Assembly: GCA_002325605.1 (NCBI GenBank)
Contig: DCSM01000044.1
Location: 9,436 to 14,820, forward strand
Length of the DNA stretch: 5,385 bases
DNA from: Chloroflexaceae bacterium UBA1466
Lineage (GTDB): Bacteria > Chloroflexota > Chloroflexia > Chloroflexales > Chloroflexaceae
Direction: 5' to 3'
This document shows, one piece after another, positions 1-4,605 of the stretch. Position numbers and translations under genes: made by a program. How positions within the stretch are numbered: the stretch's first letter is position 1; each line of letters opens with the position of its first letter. Under the pieces are notes generated by a model. The model was not told the origin of the DNA, searched no databases, and was given only the letters and a program-made list of their open reading frames with translations.

Positions 1-669
1 GTCATCAATAAAATCATAGCCCTCTTCAATGAAGATACGATGTAGATCAAAAGGAACGGCTATGCGCTTTGAAGAGGTATTGCGTGAGGCCCGCCGTAAT
101 AAAACAGGGGCAATATTGATCACAAAAAAGCGCCCTTCACTTAATACACGGTGACTCCGTTTAATAATTTGCCTCATTTTGAACAGGTATTGTTCGTAAG
201 CTTCATATTCAGAATATTCAGGCCGTGCGTTAAAATAGGGGGGCGACGTAAAAATCAAGTCCACGCTTTCACTCGGCAGATCATGAATGAGGTCTACAGA
301 ATCACCCAAACCCACCGTATTTCGTAACGAAGACAGTTTATATTCTGCTTTACCTTTTTTAAGAGCCGTCACTTTAGTTTCAGCTTGGTTCAGTAAACGC
401 GCAAGAATGAGGTCTATTTTGGTGGTTTTCGTCAACACAATTTCGGTTGAATAAGCGTCTATAACGACTTCACCGACTTTATCTCCATTCTCAACACACA
501 AAGGCACGCGCCATTGATGATAACGGTCATCTACTTCGGGCAGACCAAGTTTGAGCGCGTTGGTTAGGTCTACCTCAGCTAACCAATTAAAGCCAATTTC
601 TTTGGCTTGAGCAACGGTTAAGACTAAATATTTTCTTTTTTCTGAAATAAGTTCGCGTTTGGGGTTCAT
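1..669 (-). CDS. Site-specific DNA methyltransferase (N4-cytosine/N6-adenine type), N-terminal part, cut by window edge
   Basis: The frame is open from an ATG at 669 to the left edge, giving 223 residues of a longer protein. TSPPY at residues 141-145 is catalytic motif IV of amino-methyltransferases that modify adenine N6 or cytosine N4. It is preceded by GDSVDLIHDLPSESVDLIF, the usual strand-helix-strand before motif IV, and followed by HRVLSEGRFFVINIAP (173-188), typical of the N6_N4_Mtase family. No SAM-binding FxGxG is seen before TSPPY, so it probably lies in the missing C-terminus, which would make this the beta class order. Residues 1-110 form a non-catalytic extension I do not recognise (VPLCVENGDKVGEVVIDAY at 55-73). 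The gene starts 16 bp after mazG, with no clear ribosome site and no other in-frame start before the upstream stop. It is distinctly AT-rich compared with its neighbours, which suggests transfer. Whether a restriction enzyme follows is outside the window. The family call is firm; the target base and sequence are unknown. Confidence 0.9.
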   Translation of the reverse strand, partial: MNPKRELISEKRKYLVLTVAQAKEIGFNWLAEVDLTNALKLGLPEVDDRYHQWRVPLCVENGDKVGEVVIDAYSTEIVLTKTTKIDLILARLLNQAETKVTALKKGKAEYKLSSLRNTVGLGDSVDLIHDLPSESVDLIFTSPPYFNARPEYSEYEAYEQYLFKMRQIIKRSHRVLSEGRFFVINIAPVLLRRASRNTSSKRIAVPFDLHRIFIEEGYDFIDD

Positions 670-685
670 AGCTTTTAAGTTTAGA

Positions 686-1825
686 TCACTTCTTGCTTTG
701 CTTCGCTTCGGCCCACAGGCGATCTTTCTCGCCTCTGGATAGGGTAGCGAGGTCTAAGCCTCGCTTTTGAACATTCTGCTCCAGAAAATTGAACCGCCGC
801 CGATATTTAGCAATCGTGCCACGCAGACTACTCTCCGCGTCCAAGTTGAGCCAAGACCCTAAATGGGCCAGGGCAAAAAGCAGATCGCCATATTCCGCGC
901 TCAAATGGGCTTGATGCTCAAGCGTTGCTTCGCGCTTTGCAATTTGGAAAGCTTCAAGGAATTCGGTTAATTCTTCATGCAATTTTGCCCAAGCTTCGCT
1001 AAACATAGCATAATCACAATTCAGTCGCGCTGCTTTGCCAACTATTTTCTGGGCGGTGGCTAAGGCCGGTAAGCCTGGCGGAATGCCATCCAACGCGCTG
1101 GCCCGCTGCCGACCTTTCGCAGCCAATTCTTGGTTCTTAATCTGCTGCCAATTTTGCAAAACTTCGCTCGGATCAGTGACCTTAAAATCCCCAAAAACAT
1201 GCGGGTGGCGACTTACAAGCTTAGTGCTGATTTGCGCTAAAACATCGCCCAGATCGAAAGTTCCTGCTCGCCGCGCCAATTCGCTGTGAAAGATAACTTG
1301 CAACAGCAAATCGCCTAATTCCTCCGCCAAACCAGGTAAATCGTTGGCATCTAGGGCTTCCAACACTTCATAAGTCTCTTCCAGCAAGCCAGAGCGCAAG
1401 GATTGATGCGTTTGTTGCTGATCCCAAGGGCAACCGCCAGGCCCAATTAGGCGCATCACAATCGCTTCCAGGCGAGCAAAGCTGGCCTGATTTTTGGCAA
1501 TTAGCGAATCAAGGCTACTTACTCCAGGGATAATCTGGAGCGTTTCGTCGGCCAGCGCAAAGGTCAAAGGATGATTAAAAGGGGTATCCGCAAGGGCACA
1601 AGCCACATCTTTCCCCAAAGCAAGTTGTTTTTTGAGGATTATACTACTAGCTTGCGGGTCGTTGGGGGGTAAAGGTTGGATGCGTTCGGCGGGGAGATAA
1701 GCGAGAGCGGGATGCGTGGGCGTGGGTGTATAGAGGAGGACAACCTGCGCGAGGAAGTCCCAGGCAGCACGAGTAAGAAGGTTAGGGTCGCCAGGGCCCA
1801 GACCAAGAAGGGTTAAAGTTGGCAT
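686..1825 (-). CDS. mazG: MazG family nucleoside triphosphate pyrophosphohydrolase with shortened N-terminal tetrapyrrole-methylase-like domain
   Basis: This 379-residue cytoplasmic enzyme should hydrolyse nucleoside triphosphates to monophosphate and pyrophosphate, a house-cleaning role. Two MazG repeats are visible. The first has GCPWDQQQTHQSL (131-143), EETYE (149-153) and EELGD (168-172), the Mg-binding EExxE...ExxD pattern, then RHPHVFGD (206-213). The second has EELTE (284-288) and EYGD (311-314), then KYRRRFNFLE (340-349). The helical layout matches E. coli MazG along its length. Residues 1-112 resemble only the first half of a tetrapyrrole (SAM) methylase domain: GLGPGDPNLLT (8-18), a THPA segment (37-40) and IIPGVSSLDSL (98-108). 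In the YabN-type fusions this domain is about 220 residues, so its second half is missing. The ATG at 1825 lies 3 bp after the preceding stop, with no obvious ribosome site, so translation is probably coupled. MazG identity is secure; activity of the methylase remnant is doubtful. Confidence 0.95.
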   Translation of the reverse strand: MPTLTLLGLGPGDPNLLTRAAWDFLAQVVLLYTPTPTHPALAYLPAERIQPLPPNDPQASSIILKKQLALGKDVACALADTPFNHPLTFALADETLQIIPGVSSLDSLIAKNQASFARLEAIVMRLIGPGGCPWDQQQTHQSLRSGLLEETYEVLEALDANDLPGLAEELGDLLLQVIFHSELARRAGTFDLGDVLAQISTKLVSRHPHVFGDFKVTDPSEVLQNWQQIKNQELAAKGRQRASALDGIPPGLPALATAQKIVGKAARLNCDYAMFSEAWAKLHEELTEFLEAFQIAKREATLEHQAHLSAEYGDLLFALAHLGSWLNLDAESSLRGTIAKYRRRFNFLEQNVQKRGLDLATLSRGEKDRLWAEAKQSKK

Positions 1826-1828
1826 AGT

Positions 1829-2716
1829 TCATGGGGAACGCGCACTGCCAGCAGCACCTGGGAGAGCTAAACCCTCCGGAGCTTGGCCGACAGCAAGCAG
1901 TAATCCGCTGGCATCAGAAGGAAGATCAAACAGGATTGGAACGCTAAACATTCCCCCGCCAGAAGGTAAGGTTTCGCCTAAGGCAAGGTCGCCCCGTTTG
2001 CCGCGCCCATAGACTGCTAAGTAGTTGGCCGAAGCTTGGGGATGGGGTTGATACCAACGACCTTGGGCATCTGAAAGGGCAAAAAGCTCTAAGGGTAAGA
2101 CGCGGGAAACAGTCGCTGTGTTGCCAATGGCGGGTAGCACTAAAATCCATTGCCCTTGTGGGGGAAGATACCCTACAGTTTGGCTGATGACCATTGCATA
2201 CTCCGGGCGATTCAAGGTAACTTGCCAGTTCTCAAAGGTAACAACGTTGCCCAGCTCTAAAGGCCGGGGGCGAGGGCGAGCGGTTGGGGAAGGGAGAATG
2301 GGCGTTTTAGTGACTGCACCAACCAGTTGCTCGCGCTGCTTAACTGCGATTTGCTGATCTACGACATTTGTAAATTGCATCCAAAGCAAGATTCCCAGGG
2401 ATAAAAGGGCAATTAGCGGCCCAAGCCACGATACAAAGCGCAAAAGGAAGGAGGAAAATGAAGGTTTGCGCGGCTGTGAAGGAAAATCTAGTTTGCTGGC
2501 ATGCGCTAAAGCCTCTTCGCGCTCAACTTCATTGGTAGTAACTTCTGCTAAAGCCAGCCAAGCTGACCCTTCAGTTGGATATTGCCGCGTCAAAAAGCGA
2601 AAGAGCGCTTGGGCTCCCACTTTATTCCCTGCCTGCGTGGCTCGCTTTCCCGTTTTCAGGAGTAATTCAAATTCCTTGGTCTGGGCCTGCTTTGTTTGCG
2701 GAGTTTTAGCGGACAC
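1829..2716 (-). CDS. Single-pass membrane protein with TPR-like N-terminus and DUF4352-like extracytoplasmic domain, paralogue of the gene before it
   Basis: The function of this 295-residue protein is not recognised. Residues 15-78 form a TPR-like helical pair (KRATQAGNKVGAQALFRFLT, then EGSAWLALAEV). A membrane helix follows at about 95-114 (WLGPLIALLSLGILLWM), then a Pro/Arg-rich linker (PSPTARPRPRP) and a beta-rich domain at about 157-287. Basic residues before the helix (QPRKP, LLRF) predict N-in, C-out. The outer domain aligns with the C-terminus of the upstream neighbour: DAQGRWYQP here against DAQGRVYHP there, ASANYL against ASTAYL, and VPILFDLPSDAS against VPIIFDVAPDAT. Its style suggests DUF4352/ligand-binding beta-sandwich domains of bacterial lipoproteins and membrane proteins, which is inference. 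The start is a GTG at 2716 inside the last codons of the upstream gene, an 11-bp overlap. An in-frame TAG just upstream rules out an earlier start, and no ATG, GTG or TTG follows for about 30 codons. Coupled translation with both neighbours is likely. Confidence 0.85.
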   Translation of the reverse strand: MSAKTPQTKQAQTKEFELLLKTGKRATQAGNKVGAQALFRFLTRQYPTEGSAWLALAEVTTNEVEREEALAHASKLDFPSQPRKPSFSSFLLRFVSWLGPLIALLSLGILLWMQFTNVVDQQIAVKQREQLVGAVTKTPILPSPTARPRPRPLELGNVVTFENWQVTLNRPEYAMVISQTVGYLPPQGQWILVLPAIGNTATVSRVLPLELFALSDAQGRWYQPHPQASANYLAVYGRGKRGDLALGETLPSGGGMFSVPILFDLPSDASGLLLAVGQAPEGLALPGAAGSARSP

Positions 2717-4307
2717 TTCCGCGTACTAACCAGCCTTGATCGGGCTTACTTGGAGCAAAGAAAACGAGGTTTGTGGCATCAGGAGCAACATCAAAGATGA
2801 TTGGTACGCCATAGGTAATGCCATCCGCAGGGACTGATTGTTCCTGGGATACATTTCCTCCGCTTCCATAACCAAACCGATTAAGATAGGCGGTAGAAGC
2901 CCAAGTCAACGGATGATAAACCCGACCTTGGGCATCCTTCAAGACAAGGAAATCGGCGGGAAGCGGTTGAGCTTGGCCGGTTCGATTAACCGTCATCGCA
3001 AAGATAATTACAAACCTTCCTTGGGCGGATTTCCCTGCTAAAGGGGTATAAACTACATTTGCATGGCTGGGGTTGTTAAAATCATAGAGCCAGCCATTGC
3101 TCTCCAACGGCGTGTTAGCGGGCAAAATGCTAGGGTTAGCATTCGCAAGGTCAAGTGGTTGCGCCGCTGGCGGGGGTGGCGGAACGGGAGTTGGGCCCGA
3201 AGTAGGCTGGACAACTTCCGCTTCCCCTAAGGGCGTTGCTACCGCATCCAGGTTGACAACCTTTTCCTCAGTTGGGGTGAGCGTTGGGGTTGGAGTAACC
3301 TTGTCATTGGTCTGTTGATTATTCGCGCTCGAAGTTGCACTAGGGACCGCTTTATTAGCCTTTAGCACGCCCCCCACGAGCGGAACTACAGAAATTGCGA
3401 GGACGATAATCAACAGGACTCCCAGGATAATAATGAAAACAGGCGTAAGCTTCTTCACATCAAACTGAGATGGATTACCCTTCTCCTTTTGCAAGGGCTG
3501 CTTTGGAAGCTTTGCTTTTGGGGCCGGAGCTTGCTTTGCCATTGAAGAAGCTTTGGTTGGGGAAGGAGCTTGCTTTGTTGTTGAAGAAGCTTTGGTTGGG
3601 GAAGGAGCTTTTTTCGGCCAAAGTTTCGCAAAAAAGGCAGGAATTGTAACCTTTGGCCCGTCCTTTGCCGCAGACTTGGCCGAAGAGGAACTTGCTTTCC
3701 CAGGCGTTTTTGGTTTGGGCGGCGGAGCCTTCTTTGCTGGCGAGGAAGATCTGGCTTCTGACTCGCCATCTTTGGTCCGCCGAACTGACCCAGGGGATTG
3801 GTCGAAAGCTGCGGAAAGGTCGGCAAAGGGGTCGTCAGCGTCAAATTCGGTCTCCGGTGAAGGCTCGCGGCGCACGGCTTTGGGGGAGCTAACGAAAGCT
3901 GCGGAAAGGTCGGCAAAGGGGTCGTCGTCCTCTTCAGCTTCAGCTAAGGTAGTAGGGGCCGAAAGACTGGGTGATTCCGCAAGCGGGGAAACAGGCTTTG
4001 GCGAAGCATGGGAAAGATGAGCTTCACTTTGGGTTTCAACTTCTTCCGCAAGCTTGGTCGTTGGTTTAGCCCCAAGGGACTGGAGGCCCCGCAGAGCCAA
4101 GTCGTTGGTGGGGGCAATTTCAATCACCCGTTCCAAAGCGGCCCGGCGCTCATCACGGTTTTCAGCTACGCCTGCTAACCAGAGCCAGGCCCGCACATCG
4201 TGGTTATTCTGGCGGGTCAGGAGCCGAAAGAGGTTCCGCGCCTCTTCATTATTGCCTTCACGAGCAGCTTCAATTCCCAACTGCAAAATGCTATCGGGAT
4301 CGGTCAT
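2706..4307 (-). CDS. Membrane protein with TPR-like N-terminus, long repeat-bearing disordered linker, one membrane helix and DUF4352-like outer domain
   Basis: This 533-residue protein has no function I can name. Domain order: TPR-like helices at 4-75 (GIEAAREGNNEEARNLFRLL, AWLWLAGV, RRAALERVIEIAPTN), a form I associate with Chloroflexota; an acidic disordered stretch at 85-185 with two copies of DDPFADLSAAF; a basic Lys/Pro/Ala/Ser-rich stretch at 190-285 with 13-residue tandem repeats; a membrane helix at about 288-316 (FIIILGVLLIIVLAISVVPL); a Thr/Pro-rich stalk at 320-385 (TPTPTLTPT, PVPPPPP); and a beta-rich outer domain at 390-530. The basic stretch before the helix predicts N-in, C-out. 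The outer domain is homologous to that of the next gene (DAQGRVYHP, VPIIFDVAPDA). The ATG at 4307 is preceded by AGGA four bases upstream and is the first start after an in-frame TAG at 4317-4319, so it is well supported. It is the first gene of the apparent operon. A membrane-anchored scaffold or sensor is possible but unproven. Confidence 0.88.
   Translation of the reverse strand: MTDPDSILQLGIEAAREGNNEEARNLFRLLTRQNNHDVRAWLWLAGVAENRDERRAALERVIEIAPTNDLALRGLQSLGAKPTTKLAEEVETQSEAHLSHASPKPVSPLAESPSLSAPTTLAEAEEDDDPFADLSAAFVSSPKAVRREPSPETEFDADDPFADLSAAFDQSPGSVRRTKDGESEARSSSPAKKAPPPKPKTPGKASSSSAKSAAKDGPKVTIPAFFAKLWPKKAPSPTKASSTTKQAPSPTKASSMAKQAPAPKAKLPKQPLQKEKGNPSQFDVKKLTPVFIIILGVLLIIVLAISVVPLVGGVLKANKAVPSATSSANNQQTNDKVTPTPTLTPTEEKVVNLDAVATPLGEAEVVQPTSGPTPVPPPPPAAQPLDLANANPSILPANTPLESNGWLYDFNNPSHANVVYTPLAGKSAQGRFVIIFAMTVNRTGQAQPLPADFLVLKDAQGRVYHPLTWASTAYLNRFGYGSGGNVSQEQSVPADGITYGVPIIFDVAPDATNLVFFAPSKPDQGWLVRGSVR
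3526..3610 (-). repeat. 39-bp tandem repeat, two full copies and a partial third, encoding 13-residue units
   Basis: Units 3526-3564 and 3565-3603 differ at only three adjacent positions (3539-3541 against 3578-3580), and a seven-base start of a third copy follows. In the protein they encode APSPTKASSTTKQ and APSPTKASSMAKQ (residues 234-259) in the basic linker just before the membrane helix. The unit length is a multiple of three, so copy-number change would keep the frame. Confidence 0.9.
3803..3926 (-). repeat. Two identical 34-bp direct repeats, 90 bp apart, encoding the DPFADLSAAF motif
   Basis: Bases 3803-3836 and 3893-3926 are identical. They lie in the same frame of the first membrane-protein gene and encode DDPFADLSAAF at residues 128-138 and 158-168. 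At protein level the similarity extends to SPxxVRR on the C-terminal side (142-147 and 172-177), giving a 30-residue repeat unit whose second half has diverged. Both copies sit in an acidic, otherwise disordered cytoplasmic linker. Confidence 0.9.
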
Positions 4308-4335
4308 ACAGTCCTGCTACCTTCTTTGTCTGCGC

Positions 4336-4367
4336 TTAGTGATGCTTTACCAATAAGGGCCCTCCTT
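4336..4367 (-). other. Perfect Shine-Dalgarno sequence followed by a five-codon open frame (possible leader peptide)
   Basis: On the minus strand AAGGAGG (4367-4361) is followed after seven bases by a TTG start (4353-4351) and codons for M-V-K-H-H, then TAA at 4338-4336. Spacing is close to ideal and the ribosome site is stronger than that of any full gene in the window. The frame is not that of the downstream gene, whose ATG is 28 bases further on. It may be a tiny leader peptide, a ribosome standby site, or chance. Confidence 0.25.
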
Positions 4368-4419
4368 AGGTTTGGTTCTGGGTTCACCAAGCACCACCTT
4401 TGAAAGGGTCTAACTTACG

Positions 4420-4452
4420 GTCTACCAAATTCTGGGGTTGGTCTTGGTAGAC
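4420..4452. promoter_or_regulatory. 9-bp perfect inverted repeat, candidate operator or leader hairpin
   Basis: GTCTACCAA (4420-4428) is exactly mirrored by TTGGTAGAC (4444-4452) across a 15-base spacer. It lies 113-145 bp upstream of the ATG of the first membrane-protein gene. The half-site separation of 24 bp centre to centre is a little over two helical turns, which would suit a dimeric regulator. It would also form a stable RNA stem if transcribed. No U-run follows it on the minus strand. Its role is inferred from position only. Confidence 0.45.
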
Positions 4453-4475
4453 TAAAAAACAGCGAAAACCTATAA

Positions 4476-4500
4476 GTTGCCCCCTTTGGGGTGAGGCAAC
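4476..4500. repeat. GC-rich hairpin upstream of the membrane-protein operon
   Basis: GTTGCC (4476-4481) pairs with GGCAAC (4495-4500), and an inner CCC/GGG stem closes a short loop around TTT, leaving TGA bulged. Read on the minus strand it is followed by TTATAGGTTTT. It could be a transcript structure in the operon leader, a second weak terminator after the sigma gene, or a DNA element overlapping the weak promoter-like boxes at 4469-4499. It matches no riboswitch class I know. Confidence 0.45.
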
Positions 4501-4532
4501 CCAACCACTTACAGCCGCAATGCTACCACAGA

Positions 4533-4562
4533 TTGGCGCTTATCGCAAATAAAGAGCGCCAA
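4533..4562. repeat. 8-bp perfect inverted repeat competing with the terminator stem
   Basis: TTGGCGCT (4533-4540) is the exact reverse complement of AGCGCCAA (4555-4562), with a 14-base spacer. On the minus-strand transcript the right arm is also the downstream arm of the terminator-like stem (4553-4560), so the two hairpins cannot form together. No U-run follows this repeat on either strand, so it is not itself a typical intrinsic terminator. Confidence 0.5.
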
Positions 4563-4581
4563 AAGGCTTCAAAGGCTCTCC
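4547..4581 (-). terminator. Possible Rho-independent terminator of the sigma-factor gene
   Basis: Read on the minus strand, 25 bases after the sigma stop codon, GGAGAGCC (4581-4574) can pair with GGCGCTCT (4560-4553). The stem is about 8 bp with one A-G mismatch and one G-T pair, the loop is 13 bases, and TTTATTT follows (4553-4547). The position is right and the U-tract is moderate. The mismatch and long loop weaken the call. A competing 8-bp inverted repeat uses the same downstream arm. Confidence 0.4.
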
Positions 4582-4605
4582 GTTGCAGATCAAAAAGCCT
4601 CGTTC

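Larger units (their letters stand above)
4308..4605. other. Gap between sigma-factor gene and membrane-protein operon
   Basis: This 298-bp stretch has no convincing gene of normal length. It should contain the end of the sigma-factor transcript and the promoter and leader of the following operon. It holds a terminator-like hairpin with a competing inverted repeat (4533-4581), a GC-rich hairpin (4476-4500), a 9-bp perfect inverted repeat (4420-4452), and a perfect Shine-Dalgarno sequence with a five-codon frame (4336-4367). I found no convincing sigma-70 promoter. The best pair, TTGCCT and TATAGG on the minus strand (about 4494-4499 and 4469-4474), has a 19-bp spacer and four matches of six in each box. 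TTGGT or its complement ACCAA occurs six times between 4349 and 4448. Confidence 0.6.

Noticed and set aside
1035..1289. 84-codon plus-strand frame inside mazG
   Set aside because: It is antisense to strongly conserved MazG motifs and has no recognisable content.
3455..3916. 153-codon open frame on the minus strand in another frame
   Set aside because: It overlaps the same repeat-rich linker out of frame. Its Pro/Gln/Leu-rich product simply reflects the repeats.
3526..3926. Spaced direct repeats as a CRISPR-like array
   Set aside because: There are only two copies of each repeat, they have different lengths, both are in frame within a coding region, and their units are multiples of three.
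3553..4020. 155-codon open frame on the plus strand
   Set aside because: It lies wholly opposite the low-complexity linker of the membrane-protein gene, its product is a low-complexity Gly/Glu/Ala/Ser mix, and it has no homology-like motif. The minus-strand gene has clear domains and a paralogue.
4308..4605. tRNA, small RNA gene or known riboswitch in the gap
   Set aside because: No cloverleaf, TTCGA-type T-loop or known aptamer core could be found. Only simple hairpins are visible.
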